DNA of 64,000 nucleotides from Methylophaga sp. (GTDB lineage Bacteria > Pseudomonadota > Gammaproteobacteria > Nitrosococcales > Methylophagaceae): positions 248,001-312,000 of the forward strand of contig PAJP01000025.1 in assembly GCA_002706095.1 (NCBI GenBank), in the 5' to 3' direction. Made by a program: the position numbers and the translations under genes. A model generated the notes under the pieces. That model was not told where the DNA came from. It ran no database searches and worked only from the letters and a program-made list of their open reading frames with translations. Below, in pieces: positions 9,816 through 19,194 of the stretch (the first letter of the stretch is position 1; every line of letters starts with the position of its first letter).

Positions 9816-10589
9816 ATGTCTCTTGCAAAACGCATTATTCCTTGCCTTGATGTTGATGGTGGGCGTGTTGTTAAAGGTGTCCAGTTTGTTGATATAAGGG
9901 ATGCTGGCGATCCGATTGAAGTCGCTAAACGCTATGATCAACAAGGTGCTGATGAAATTACCTTCCTTGATATTACAGCTACTCATGCTGAACGTGACAC
10001 TATGGTTCATGTGGTTGAAGCGGTAGCCAGTCAGGTCTTTATTCCATTAACCGTCGGCGGTGGAATCAGAACGGTAGAAGATATTCGTCGCATGCTGAAT
10101 GCCGGAGCCGATAAAGTTGGCATCAACTCAGCAGCTGTTAACAATCCAGAGTTTGTTCGTGAGGCGGCAGAAAAGTTTGGCTCACAATGTATTGTCGTTG
10201 CTATTGATGCAAAAAAAGTCTCTGCTGAAAACGAAACTGATAAATGGGAAATTTTTACCCATGGTGGACGAAAACCTACAGGTATTGATGCCGTAGAGTG
10301 GGCTAAAAAAATGGTCGAGTATGGTGCGGGTGAGATTTTATTGACCAGCATGGATAAAGATGGCACAAAGTCAGGTTTTGACTTAGCGCTTACTCGAGCA
10401 GTCAGTGATGCTGTTAACGTACCAGTGATTGCTTCAGGTGGTGTTGGCAAACTTCAAGACTTAACGGATGGCATTAAATTGGGTCATGCGGATGCCGTTC
10501 TGGCTGCAAGTATCTTCCACTTTGGTGAACACACTGTTGAAGAAGCCAAACAACAAATGGCTGCACAGGGTATTGAGGTGAGGTTGTAA
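9816..10589 (+). CDS. hisF: imidazole glycerol phosphate synthase, cyclase subunit
   Basis: A 257-residue barrel that uses ammonia from HisH to close the imidazole ring. Motifs are [16 protein letters not shown] with the catalytic Asp, [32 protein letters not shown] with the second Asp, and [10 protein letters not shown]. It starts 8 nt after hisA and abuts hisI directly. Confidence 0.97.
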   Translation: MSLAKRIIPCLDVDGGRVVKGVQFVDIRDAGDPIEVAKRYDQQGADEITFLDITATHAERDTMVHVVEAVASQVFIPLTVGGGIRTVEDIRRMLNAGADKVGINSAAVNNPEFVREAAEKFGSQCIVVAIDAKKVSAENETDKWEIFTHGGRKPTGIDAVEWAKKMVEYGAGEILLTSMDKDGTKSGFDLALTRAVSDAVNVPVIASGGVGKLQDLTDGIKLGHADAVLAASIFHFGEHTVEEAKQQMAAQGIEVRL

Positions 10590-10973
10590 ATGACAACTTG
10601 GCTGGATCAAGTGAAGTGGAATAGTGATGGTTTAGTTCCTGTCATTACGCAAGAGTTTGAAAGCAAGCAAGTACTTACTTTAGCCTGGATGAATAGAGAC
10701 GCATTAGCGCTGACAGTTGAACAAGGACATGCCATTTATTGGTCACGTTCACGACAAAAGTTATGGCATAAAGGTGAACAATCAGGGCACCAACAGATCG
10801 TTAAATCAATACGAATGGACTGTGATAACGATGCTATTTTGTTGGAAGTGATTCAAAAAGGGGGCATTGCCTGCCACACTGGACGGCATCACTGCTTCTT
10901 TAATGAATTACAGTCAGATAAATGGCAAGCAATTGAGCCAGTTTTAAAAGACCCCAAAGACATTTATTCATGA
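10590..10973 (+). CDS. hisI: phosphoribosyl-AMP cyclohydrolase
   Basis: A 127-residue Zn/Mg enzyme that opens the purine ring of PR-AMP. It has [30 protein letters not shown] and the metal-binding DCDND plus [11 protein letters not shown]. Its stop overlaps the hisE start by 4 nt (ATGA). The cyclohydrolase is separate from the pyrophosphatase here, unlike the HisIE fusion of enterics. Confidence 0.96.
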   Translation: MTTWLDQVKWNSDGLVPVITQEFESKQVLTLAWMNRDALALTVEQGHAIYWSRSRQKLWHKGEQSGHQQIVKSIRMDCDNDAILLEVIQKGGIACHTGRHHCFFNELQSDKWQAIEPVLKDPKDIYS

Positions 10974-11290
10974 GCGATATAATTAAACAACTTAGTCAAG
11001 TACTTACCGAACGCAAAACAGCTGATGCTGATAGCTCATACGTTGCCAGCCTCTATGCTGCAGGCACAGATAAAATTCTGAAAAAGCTGGGTGAAGAAGC
11101 CGTTGAGACAGTCATCGCAGGCAAAGGTGGTGTGAAAGACGAAATTATCTATGAAACTGCTGATTTATGGTTTCATAGCCTTGTCTTACTGGCGCATAAT
11201 GATATCGATTCTCAAGCTGTTCTTGATGAACTTGCCAGACGCTTTGGCTTGTCTGGTCTGGAAGAAAAGGCTAACCGGAGCAAATCATGA
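10970..11290 (+). CDS. hisE: phosphoribosyl-ATP pyrophosphatase
   Basis: A 106-residue MazG-like enzyme that hydrolyses PR-ATP to PR-AMP. The signature [26 protein letters not shown] carries the metal-binding Glu residues. It overlaps hisI and hinT by 4 nt on each side, which suggests coupled translation. Confidence 0.96.
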   Translation: MSDIIKQLSQVLTERKTADADSSYVASLYAAGTDKILKKLGEEAVETVIAGKGGVKDEIIYETADLWFHSLVLLAHNDIDSQAVLDELARRFGLSGLEEKANRSKS

Positions 11291-11625
11291 ACGATTGTAT
11301 ATTCTGTAAAATCGTCATAGGCGAAATACCTTCAAACCGCATTTATGAAGATGAACTAATCTATGCCTTTACTGACATCGATCCAAAGGCATCTGTACAT
11401 GTGTTAGTGATTCCGAAACAACATATCGCCAGACTGGATCACGCAAATCAAGAGCACGCTTCGCTCCTTGCCCATATGATGCTCAGCTTACCCAAAATAG
11501 CTGAATCACAAGGCCTTAAAAATGGGTTCCGTACGATTATTAACACCGGACCTGGTGGTGGCCAGGAAGTCGATCACCTGCACATTCATATCCTTGGCGG
11601 TAGTAAAATGCCTGGATTCAATTAG
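11287..11625 (+). CDS. hinT: HIT-family purine nucleoside phosphoramidase
   Basis: A 112-residue histidine-triad protein. The catalytic motif is HLHIHILGG near the C-terminus, and the N-terminus [14 protein letters not shown] is standard for the HinT branch. It overlaps hisE by 4 nt and precedes tatA by 11 nt, a common arrangement in gammaproteobacteria. Confidence 0.95.
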   Translation: MNDCIFCKIVIGEIPSNRIYEDELIYAFTDIDPKASVHVLVIPKQHIARLDHANQEHASLLAHMMLSLPKIAESQGLKNGFRTIINTGPGGGQEVDHLHIHILGGSKMPGFN

Positions 11626-11636
11626 GAGATAACCCC

Positions 11637-11879
11637 ATGTTAGGTGGTATTAGCATTTGGCAATTACTTATCGTTTTAGCGATTGTTATTTTATTATTTG
11701 GCACAAAAAAACTGCGTTCGCTTGGTGGTGATTTAGGTAGTGCAATCAAGAGCTTCAAAGATTCTGTGCAAGATGGCAAAGATGATATCGATAAAGAAAA
11801 AAATGACGCTATCCAACATCATGATGCACATGATGACATTTCACAGAAAAGTGATAATAAAGATAAAACTTCTCACTAG
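11637..11879 (+). CDS. tatA: Sec-independent protein translocase TatA
   Basis: An 80-residue pore-forming subunit of the twin-arginine pathway. It has one N-terminal membrane helix ([22 protein letters not shown]), the [14 protein letters not shown] hinge and an amphipathic helix, then an acidic, His/Lys/Asp-rich tail. It is the first gene of tatABC. Confidence 0.95.
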   Translation: MLGGISIWQLLIVLAIVILLFGTKKLRSLGGDLGSAIKSFKDSVQDGKDDIDKEKNDAIQHHDAHDDISQKSDNKDKTSH

Positions 11880-11899
11880 TCTAAATCGGCACATTCGCC

Positions 11900-12202
11900 A
11901 TGTTTGATATCGGATTCTGGGAAATCTTAGTCATTGCTCTGGTGGCATTGATTGTCGTCGGTCCTGAAAGACTGCCAAAACTGGTCAGAGTGACTGGCCT
12001 TTGGATAGGCAGGGCTCAAGCCTCATTACATGCCATAAAAACAGATATTTCCAGAGAGCTTCGAGCGCAGGAGTTAAAAGATGCGCTTAATAAAACTAAT
12101 CAAACCATGTCTGATATGAATCAAACGATTCATATTGACGAAAGTCTGCAAGAGAATAAAAAAACCGCTCAAAAAGAAGAGACCGATAAAAAAGATGGAT
12201 AA
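11900..12202 (+). CDS. tatB: Sec-independent protein translocase TatB
   Basis: A 100-residue receptor subunit of the Tat translocase. The N-terminus [26 protein letters not shown] contains the membrane helix and the VGPERLP hinge diagnostic of TatB. A charged amphipathic tail follows. It overlaps tatC by 8 nt. Confidence 0.95.
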   Translation: MFDIGFWEILVIALVALIVVGPERLPKLVRVTGLWIGRAQASLHAIKTDISRELRAQELKDALNKTNQTMSDMNQTIHIDESLQENKKTAQKEETDKKDG

Positions 12203-12926
12203 TCACGATCAACAACCTTTGATATCCCATCTGGTTGAGCTAAGAGATCGTTTACTAAAGGGCGTGCTAGTCGTTTTAGTTATTGCTTTATGTTTACTGC
12301 CTTTTTCCAATAACCTTTATCACTTTTTGTCTGAACCTTTACTCGAGCAGCTACCAGAAACCAGTACCATGATAGCGACAGAAGTCGCCTCACCATTCTT
12401 AACGCCGTTTAAACTCACGTTGAGCACGGCCATACTGCTGGCTGTACCAGTATTGTTATACCAATTATGGGCTTTTGTCGCGCCGGGTTTATATGCACAT
12501 GAGAAAAAGCTGGTGTTCCCATTATTATTTGCCAGCACGATTCTATTTTTCTTAGGTATTGTTTTTGCCTATTACGCCGTCTTCCCACTGATATTTGCCT
12601 TTTTGACTCAAGCCGCGCCTGAAGGGGTGGCGGTGATGACAGATATCAGCAGTTATCTGGATTTTGTTTTAAAACTGTTCTTTGCTTTTGGCTTGGCATT
12701 TGAAGTCCCTATTGCCACTGTGTTGCTCATATGGACACAAGCAACCACAGTGGAGTCATTAAAGCAAAAGAGGCCTTACATCATCGTAGGGGCTTTTGTG
12801 GTAGGTATGTTACTCACGCCGCCAGATGTCATTTCTCAAACCTTACTCGCTGTGCCTATTTGGTTATTATTTGAAATGGGGTTATTCAGTGCCCGTTTTT
12901 TACCTAAAAAACAGCAGCAACTTTAG
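12195..12926 (+). CDS. tatC: Sec-independent protein translocase TatC
   Basis: A 243-residue six-helix membrane protein that reads the twin-arginine signal. The start [23 protein letters not shown] is used because SHLVELR(D/N)R is the conserved TatC N-terminus; an earlier in-frame start would add 20 basic residues inside tatB. Other signatures are [13 protein letters not shown] and [12 protein letters not shown]. Its 3' end overlaps the convergent pentapeptide gene by 4 nt. Confidence 0.95.
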   Translation: MDNHDQQPLISHLVELRDRLLKGVLVVLVIALCLLPFSNNLYHFLSEPLLEQLPETSTMIATEVASPFLTPFKLTLSTAILLAVPVLLYQLWAFVAPGLYAHEKKLVFPLLFASTILFFLGIVFAYYAVFPLIFAFLTQAAPEGVAVMTDISSYLDFVLKLFFAFGLAFEVPIATVLLIWTQATTVESLKQKRPYIIVGAFVVGMLLTPPDVISQTLLAVPIWLLFEMGLFSARFLPKKQQQL

Positions 12927-13267
12927 TTCTTGTATCGCATCCGCGTGCCATGTTGTAAAGACAGCAACACTTCTTCTGCTTCTATCTGTTTAGGAAAATA
13001 CACACCAGAAATCTTTGCACCATGAATACTGGCGCCTTCCATGCTGACACACTCAGTAAAATCGATACCCCTTAAGTCAGCCTGGCGAAAATAACTATTT
13101 GAAAAATCTAAGCCTTTCGCAAGTAGTCCGACCAGTGTCAAGTGTCTAAAATCACAGCCTCTTAAATCGACTTGCTCACCAGCAGCGACTCTCTGATTAA
13201 ACTCCTGTACCTTACCGTCTCGAAGCAATTGATATAGCGGATTATCTGTAATGATTGGAGCAGCCAT
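12923..13267 (-). CDS. pentapeptide-repeat protein
   Basis: A 114-residue cytosolic protein. After an N-terminal helical part ([16 protein letters not shown]) come pentapeptide repeats of the A(D/N)Lxx type: [33 protein letters not shown] and [13 protein letters not shown]. This forms a short right-handed quadrilateral helix. The specific function of this branch is unknown; it is too small to resemble Qnr gyrase-protection proteins. Confidence 0.8.
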   Translation of the reverse strand: MAAPIITDNPLYQLLRDGKVQEFNQRVAAGEQVDLRGCDFRHLTLVGLLAKGLDFSNSYFRQADLRGIDFTECVSMEGASIHGAKISGVYFPKQIEAEEVLLSLQHGTRMRYKN

Positions 13268-13435
13268 CGTTATTTTCTCCCTTATTAACGTTATTATTGT
13301 TTAGCGGCTAAATATTAAATAAGTTCATCATATTTATATACAACAGAAAATATTCGGATGTATTTCACAAATAGCTAAATCAGTATCACCCTTTATGCTA
13401 TGTTAAATCCATAAATACAACAAAGGGCTCAGACA

Positions 13436-13678
13436 ATGACAATCAACAAATACCTAATAGAAGAAATCGAAGTCTTACTTCAGTTCCCTCTGGATAGCAC
13501 TCAGGCGGGTATTAAAGTCCATCATAACGCCAGACAGGAAATGATTGATGCCACTGAGAACCTATATAAAAAAGGACTTATCAGTCAACATGATGGTGGT
13601 TATCTGACCGATCTCGGTTATGAAGCGGCTGAACACTTACAGCACGCTTTACAAATTATGCGTTCTGAATCCGTTTAA
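13436..13678 (+). CDS. TIGR02647-family small protein (putative DNA-binding)
   Basis: An 80-residue protein resembling the uncharacterised TIGR02647 family of gammaproteobacteria. The sequence looks like a small winged helix (EEIEVLLQFPLDSTQAGIKVH, then NLYKKGLISQHDGGYLTDLGYEAAEHL). Its last 23 nt overlap the 3' end of folA on the other strand. The family call is from memory of the sequence pattern. Confidence 0.7.
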   Translation: MTINKYLIEEIEVLLQFPLDSTQAGIKVHHNARQEMIDATENLYKKGLISQHDGGYLTDLGYEAAEHLQHALQIMRSESV

Positions 13679-14153
13679 AAAGTCTGAAACTATAGTCATA
13701 TTGATTTTTTTCATCGGCTTGATGGTCTTCTGAACTCAGTAAAGTCCAGTCGGAACGATCCCATTCTGGAAACCGGGTATCTCCACCATCAATCGTGGTA
13801 TGGACTTGAGTAATATAGAGTTTGTCGCATAGTGGGAAGCATTGTTTATATAACGATGCACCTCCCATTATCATCACTTCATCCACATCCTTACACTCTT
13901 CAAGAGCTTGCTCCACAGAGTGGACGACTTCACAGCCTTGTGCGATGTAGCCCTGTTGGGTCGTCACGACAATATTTCGCCTGCCTGGCAAAGGTCTACC
14001 GATAGATTCATGTGTATTTCTACCCATAATGATGGGTTTGCCCATTGTTGTTCGTTTAAAAAACTGTAAATCCGCTGATATTTTCCAAGGTAAATCATTA
14101 TCTTTACCAATCACACCTTGCTCATCCATTGCCACAATCATTGCTATTTTCAT
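13656..14153 (-). CDS. folA: dihydrofolate reductase
   Basis: A 165-residue NADPH-dependent reductase making tetrahydrofolate. Motifs are IAMIVAMDEQGVIGKDNDLPWKISADLQFFK with the active-site Asp, GKPIIMGRNTHESIGRPLPGRRNIVV, and MIMGGASLYKQC. The start at 14151-14153 gives the standard N-terminus and has GGAGA just upstream; a 10-residue longer ORF is unlikely. It diverges from priA across the DnaA-box region. Tetrahydrofolate is also a C1 carrier, relevant to a methylotroph. Confidence 0.96.
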   Translation of the reverse strand: MKIAMIVAMDEQGVIGKDNDLPWKISADLQFFKRTTMGKPIIMGRNTHESIGRPLPGRRNIVVTTQQGYIAQGCEVVHSVEQALEECKDVDEVMIMGGASLYKQCFPLCDKLYITQVHTTIDGGDTRFPEWDRSDWTLLSSEDHQADEKNQYDYSFRLFKRIQNA

Positions 14154-14245
14154 TGACTCTCCGAAGACCTTTTTATTGCCCAATTAAGACTAAATTTTAT
14201 CCATGATAACTGCTGTATAAGCTCCCTATAAGATCGATCACAAGC

Positions 14246-14288
14246 TGTGGATAACTTTTCCTGTGGATAACTCGTCTTTTTATCCACA
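14246..14288. other. cluster of three perfect DnaA boxes in the folA-priA intergenic region
   Basis: Three exact TTATCCACA boxes occur in 43 bp: 14246-14254 and 14262-14270 on the minus strand and 14280-14288 on the plus strand. A weaker CAATCCACA lies at 14376-14384, and the rest of the 284-bp intergenic region to priA is very AT-rich. This could be a DnaA-responsive promoter for priA or folA, a DnaA-titration site, or part of an origin. Gene-order evidence for an origin exactly here is lacking. Confidence 0.7.
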
Positions 14289-14437
14289 AGATTTAGACTG
14301 CGCAGCTTTGTAGTTATTAACATGTCCTAACACAGATAAAATATTGATTTATATGTTGTAATAAGAACTATCCAACAATCCACAGGCATAAATCATTAAC
14401 ATCACTAAAAATATCTTTCTTTCTTTATGTTTAATTA

Positions 14438-16621
14438 ATGACTTGCATACTTCACATTAGCGTACCGTGTCCTCTCAGACAATTGTTTGATTACACCTCT
14501 GACTTACCCATCACAGAATGGAAGATAGGAGCACGAGTAAAAATAAACTTTGCGAACCGACTATGTACTGGCATCGTTATGAAAATTAGCGAAGTCACTG
14601 AACAAACAGAAATTGCCAAGTTAAAACCCATTGAAGAAAAATTAGACAATGAGCCCCTCATTCCAAAAGAGTTAATGCAAACATTGTTATGGGTAAGCCG
14701 TTATTATCATCATCCTTTAGGAGAATGTTTCCAAACGGCTTTACCTAAACTCTTAAGAACAGGCAAACCTGCAGAAATCGAGACAGAAAATTGGTGGAGC
14801 AGAACTAACAAAACCGTAGAGAAAAAAATAGGGTCGAAACAACAGCAGTGCTTAGATTTACTTAATGATTATCCTGACGGCATCAGTCAATCCCAGCTAA
14901 AGCATTACCTTGGAAATATTAATACTTCTCTAAAATCGCTTGAAACAGCAGGTTTTATATCGCAACAACAGAAAGCAAAGTTACCGATAGCACAGAATGA
15001 ACTTCATTTTGATTTAGAACTTAATGATCAACAACAAAACATTGTAGAAAACGTTTGGAAAAAAAAGGACCAATTTCAACCGTTTTTGCTAGAAGGAATA
15101 ACAGGAAGTGGTAAGACGGAAGTCTATATTGAACTCACTGAAAGGGTGTTAAAGGACAATCAGCAAGTATTAATACTTATCCCAGAAATTGGTCTGACGA
15201 GTCAATTTGTTGATCGATTCAAGAAAAGATTGAATACAACCATTGTCATCTTAAACTCATCCGTGTCTGATAAAGAGAGAAAACAAGCCTGGCTATTAGC
15301 AAAAGCAGGATTAGCTCATGTCATTATTGGTACACGCTCTGCCGTTTTTACTCCTTTAAGCCAACCTGGCCTTATCATTATTGACGAAGAACATGACAGT
15401 TCTTACAAGCAACAAGATGGTTTGCGCTATCACGCCAGAAATGTCGCGTTGATTAGAGCTCAGAAGTACGATATTCCTATCGTCATGGGAAGTGCGACGC
15501 CTTCTCTGGAAAGTTTGTATCAAGTAAAAAAACAACGCTTTGAACTTCTGGAATTAACACAACGTGCAGGAAGTGCTCAATTACCCAAAGTACGTTTAGT
15601 TGATTGTAGTCAGGCTAATCCTGATCACGGTTTTAGTGACATCCTACTTAAGGCAATAAAAAAACATCTTGATGCGGGCAATCAAGTCATTTTGTTTATT
15701 AATCGGCGTGGTTATGCTCCCGTTTTGATGTGTCACGACTGTGGCTGGCAAGCAAAATGTAAACACTGTGATGCAAGAATGGTGGTTCATCAACATCGTC
15801 ATATTCTGTTTTGTCATCACTGTGGCTATATTCAGCGTTTAGTTGATGAATGTCCTGAATGTGAATCCAGCTCTCTTAAAAGTTATGGAGCTGGTACAGA
15901 AAAAATAGAGCAGCATTTACAACAACTTTTTCCCAAAACGCCAGTGATTAGGGTAGATCGGGATACCACACAAAGAGTGAATGCTTTTTCTGACTTAGTC
16001 GCTGATATCAAACAGGGAGAAGCACGAATTTTAGTGGGCACGCAAATGCTGGCAAAAGGTCATGACTTCCATGATGTGACTTTAGTGGGGGTGCTTGATA
16101 CGGATCAAGGCCTATATAGTGCAGACTTCAGAGCCACAGAAAATCTGGCACAAATGATTACTCAAGTCACAGGAAGGGCTGGAAGAGGAGAAAAGTCTGG
16201 TGAAGTTATTATTCAGACTGAACAGCCCGCACATAATTTCTGGAAAACCTTGATCACCAACGGATACAAAAAAACGGCAGAAAGTCTATTACAAGAACGA
16301 ATAGAAATGGCATTACCTCCAGCGTCAAACTGGGCGGTCATTCGAGCTGAGTCTGCTGATAGAGAAGAAGCCACCGCTTTTTTAGAAGCATTCAGCGCAC
16401 AGTGTCATCAACAACTCGCTGAGGATGTCCTCATTTTAGGTCCTGTCCCTGCCATTATGGAAAAAAAGGGAGGACGATTCAGAGCACAATTATTACTAAG
16501 TAGTGCACAACGTAAACCCTTACACCAATTGTTAGATCAACATATCAGTGTGATTTCAAGACATAAACTGGCGCGAAAGGTAAGGTGGTCTATTGATATC
16601 GATCCGGTCGATATTCTTTAA
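14438..16621 (+). CDS. priA: primosomal protein N' (replication restart helicase PriA)
   Basis: A 727-residue superfamily-2 helicase that reloads the replisome at stalled forks. It has an N-terminal 3' DNA-binding domain (ISVPCPLRQLFDYT), Walker A EGITGSGKTEVYIE, the DEEH box IIDEEHDSSYKQQDG, and the zinc-binding cysteines in CHDCGWQAKCKHCDARM and CHHCGYIQRLVDECPECES. Helicase motifs V/VI (GTQMLAKGHDF, QVTGRAGRGEK) follow. Its promoter region contains the three DnaA boxes. Confidence 0.96.
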   Translation: MTCILHISVPCPLRQLFDYTSDLPITEWKIGARVKINFANRLCTGIVMKISEVTEQTEIAKLKPIEEKLDNEPLIPKELMQTLLWVSRYYHHPLGECFQTALPKLLRTGKPAEIETENWWSRTNKTVEKKIGSKQQQCLDLLNDYPDGISQSQLKHYLGNINTSLKSLETAGFISQQQKAKLPIAQNELHFDLELNDQQQNIVENVWKKKDQFQPFLLEGITGSGKTEVYIELTERVLKDNQQVLILIPEIGLTSQFVDRFKKRLNTTIVILNSSVSDKERKQAWLLAKAGLAHVIIGTRSAVFTPLSQPGLIIIDEEHDSSYKQQDGLRYHARNVALIRAQKYDIPIVMGSATPSLESLYQVKKQRFELLELTQRAGSAQLPKVRLVDCSQANPDHGFSDILLKAIKKHLDAGNQVILFINRRGYAPVLMCHDCGWQAKCKHCDARMVVHQHRHILFCHHCGYIQRLVDECPECESSSLKSYGAGTEKIEQHLQQLFPKTPVIRVDRDTTQRVNAFSDLVADIKQGEARILVGTQMLAKGHDFHDVTLVGVLDTDQGLYSADFRATENLAQMITQVTGRAGRGEKSGEVIIQTEQPAHNFWKTLITNGYKKTAESLLQERIEMALPPASNWAVIRAESADREEATAFLEAFSAQCHQQLAEDVLILGPVPAIMEKKGGRFRAQLLLSSAQRKPLHQLLDQHISVISRHKLARKVRWSIDIDPVDIL

Positions 16622-16726
16622 ACAGTCATACAGCAGTCAAACTTGAGACAATCAAGGATGTAAACCGAGTGGATGATCGGGTAAAATGCGCGACACTATT
16701 CAAATTGCATTCAAGGTTCATTAACG

Positions 16727-18484
16727 TTGAAAAATCAACTGAAAAACCTGCTCGGTCAGGCTTTATCTACGTTTATTCAAAAACACGCTTTAGACATTGA
16801 GCTACCTGAGATACAGATAGAGCGAACTAAAGATAAATCTCATGGTGATTTTGCCGCCAATATCGCGATGATGCTGGCCAAACCAGCCAAAATGAATCCT
16901 CGTCAAATTGCCACCGAAATCGTTGAAGCATTGCCCGCGACAGAGTTTGTTTCCAAAATTGAGATTGCCGGCCCTGGATTTATCAATTTTTTCCTTTCTG
17001 CTGAAGCGAATCAGAAAGTCATCACAGATGTACTTGAGCAAGGTGAAAAGTTTGGTTTAAGCCAAGTTGGGCAGGGTAAGAAGGTACAGGTAGAGTACGT
17101 TTCCGCGAATCCAACTGGACCTTTGCATGTCGGGCATGGTCGTGGTGCTGCTTATGGCTCTGTTGTGAGTAGCCTGCTATCCGCGGTCGGTTTTGACGTT
17201 CACCGCGAATATTATGTGAATGATGCCGGCAGACAAATGGATATACTGGCTACCAGTGTCTGGCTGCGTTATTTGGATGAATCTGGTGAAGTGTTTACTT
17301 TCCCGAGTAATGGTTACCAAGGCGAATATGTAAGAAATATTGCAGGTGAGTTAAAAACTGAGTTCGGTAACCAGTTTTTACTTTCGGCCAGTCAGGTTTT
17401 TGAAGATATCCCTGCGGATGAGCCTGATGGTGGCGACAAAGAAATGCATATTGATGCATTGACCAATAAAGCGAAAAGCTTATTAGGCGAAGCCAATTAT
17501 CGGATTATTTTTGATAAAGGTCTCAATGCCATCCTGAATGACATTCGTGATGACTTAGCTGAGTTTGGTACAGAGTATGACGAATGGTTTTCCGAACGTT
17601 CCCTCGTTGAGTCAGGCGATGTAGACAAAGCGGTTGAAGTGCTCAAAGCTGCTGGTCACTTGTACCAGGACAAAGGGGCATGGTGGTTTAAATCCACGGC
17701 ATTTGGTGATGAAAAAGATCGTGTTGTTGTGCGTGACAATGGCCAAGCTACCTATTTTGCTTCTGATATTGCTTACCACCTCAACAAATACCAACGTGGT
17801 TTTGATCGCATTATTGATATCTGGGGTGCTGATCACCATGGGTACATCCCACGCGTTAAAGCGGCTGTCGAGTCAATGCAACTTGATGCAGACAAATTAA
17901 ATGTCTTACTAGTGCAGTTTGCGGTTTTATACCGGGGAACTGAAAAAGTAGGTATGTCTACCCGAAGCGGTGAGTTTGTAACGTTGCGTGAATTACGTAA
18001 CGAAGTGGGTAAAGACGCAGCGCGTTTCTTTTATGTGATGCGTGGCGCTGATCAGCATATGGATTTTGATCTGGAGCTCGCAAAATCTCAAAGCAATGAT
18101 AACCCCGTGTATTACGTACAGTATGCTCATGCTCGTGTGTGTAGTGTTTTCAGACAGCTGGCTGAGCGCGGACAAGACTGGAATCCAGATAGTGCAAAAC
18201 AGTACCTGAACAAACTGACAGAACCTCAGGAAGAGACATTAATGACGATGCTGTCACGTTATTCAGAAATTCTGGAAACAGCAGCATTAAATCATACCCC
18301 TCATTTGTTGGCTCACTATCTAACTGATTTGGCTAGAGATTTCCATGCTTATTACAACGCACATCAATTTATTGTGGATGATGTGGAGTTAAGTCAGGCA
18401 CGTTTATTACTGGTCTCAGCAGTCAGACAAGTCATTAATAATGCCTTATCTGTGATGGGTGTTTCAGCGCCTGAGTCGATGTAA
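16727..18484 (+). CDS. argS: arginyl-tRNA synthetase
   Basis: A 585-residue class-I aminoacyl-tRNA synthetase. It has the HIGH-like motif [19 protein letters not shown], the Asp-rich [12 protein letters not shown] and the C-terminal DALR-type anticodon domain. The start is a TTG at 16727-16729, preceded by AAGG; no ATG gives the conserved N-terminus [13 protein letters not shown], which aligns with pseudomonad ArgRS. The next gene is a SPOR protein, as in many gammaproteobacteria. Confidence 0.96.
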   Translation: MKNQLKNLLGQALSTFIQKHALDIELPEIQIERTKDKSHGDFAANIAMMLAKPAKMNPRQIATEIVEALPATEFVSKIEIAGPGFINFFLSAEANQKVITDVLEQGEKFGLSQVGQGKKVQVEYVSANPTGPLHVGHGRGAAYGSVVSSLLSAVGFDVHREYYVNDAGRQMDILATSVWLRYLDESGEVFTFPSNGYQGEYVRNIAGELKTEFGNQFLLSASQVFEDIPADEPDGGDKEMHIDALTNKAKSLLGEANYRIIFDKGLNAILNDIRDDLAEFGTEYDEWFSERSLVESGDVDKAVEVLKAAGHLYQDKGAWWFKSTAFGDEKDRVVVRDNGQATYFASDIAYHLNKYQRGFDRIIDIWGADHHGYIPRVKAAVESMQLDADKLNVLLVQFAVLYRGTEKVGMSTRSGEFVTLRELRNEVGKDAARFFYVMRGADQHMDFDLELAKSQSNDNPVYYVQYAHARVCSVFRQLAERGQDWNPDSAKQYLNKLTEPQEETLMTMLSRYSEILETAALNHTPHLLAHYLTDLARDFHAYYNAHQFIVDDVELSQARLLLVSAVRQVINNALSVMGVSAPESM

Positions 18485-18495
18485 GAGGTTGAGCT

Positions 18496-19092
18496 TTGGC
18501 GGCAAAAAGAAATACACGTAACGAGCCATCATCCCGTTCCCTACCATGGGGTCCGATGTTGTTGAGCTTTGCTGTTGGTGCTTTTGTGATGTTTTTACTG
18601 CATCTTAAAGATAATGTTCCAGCCGATAAGTCTGGTAGTGTAAAAACAACGGAGTCTAAACAGCAGAAAAAGCCTGAAAAGAAGGAAGGGGTGGAACCCA
18701 CATTTGATTTTTATACCTTACTCCCTGAGATGGAAGTGATGGTGGATAAGAAAAATAAAGGGTCACAACCGATCGTCACTTCGCCTTCTGATGATTCAGA
18801 TGCGGCTGAGGCCACAAATAGTACAGAAGCGGAAACGTCAGCTGAAACTGATGTCAGCTATATGATACAAGTTGGTTCCTTCAAGCGGGCTGCGGATGCG
18901 GACGGTTTTCGCGCGAAGTTAGCCTTATTAGGTATTGAGTCTAAAGTTCAGAGCGTTACTATAGACAATAAAGAAACCTGGCATCGAGTTCAGGTGGGTC
19001 CTATTGCTGGTCGCAGCAAGGCAGATGCTTTGCAAAAGCAATTACGTGAAAATAATATCGACTCGCTACTGTTACGGGCCAAACACAATTGA
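18496..19092 (+). CDS. FtsN-like SPOR-domain protein
   Basis: A 198-residue protein with a basic cytoplasmic N-terminus, one membrane segment (LLSFAVGAFVMFLLHL), a low-complexity acidic/basic periplasmic linker, and a C-terminal SPOR domain (MIQVGSFKRAADADGFRAKL through LLLRAKHN) that binds denuded septal glycan. It starts with TTG 11 nt after argS. Position after argS and architecture match the FtsN-like proteins of pseudomonads; a role in division is inferred. Confidence 0.85.
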   Translation: MAAKRNTRNEPSSRSLPWGPMLLSFAVGAFVMFLLHLKDNVPADKSGSVKTTESKQQKKPEKKEGVEPTFDFYTLLPEMEVMVDKKNKGSQPIVTSPSDDSDAAEATNSTEAETSAETDVSYMIQVGSFKRAADADGFRAKLALLGIESKVQSVTIDNKETWHRVQVGPIAGRSKADALQKQLRENNIDSLLLRAKHN

Positions 19093-19194
19093 TAATAGAA
19101 AGTTGAATAAATTCGTGACTGTCATGGTCCAGGCTGTTTATTATCAAGCGCTACTGATTTCAGTTTTGTAATTTGAGTAATTGAGGACACCGAC

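Noticed and set aside
10031..10450. 139-residue open frame antisense to hisF
   Set aside because: Lies wholly within a well-supported gene on the other strand and has no recognisable domain.
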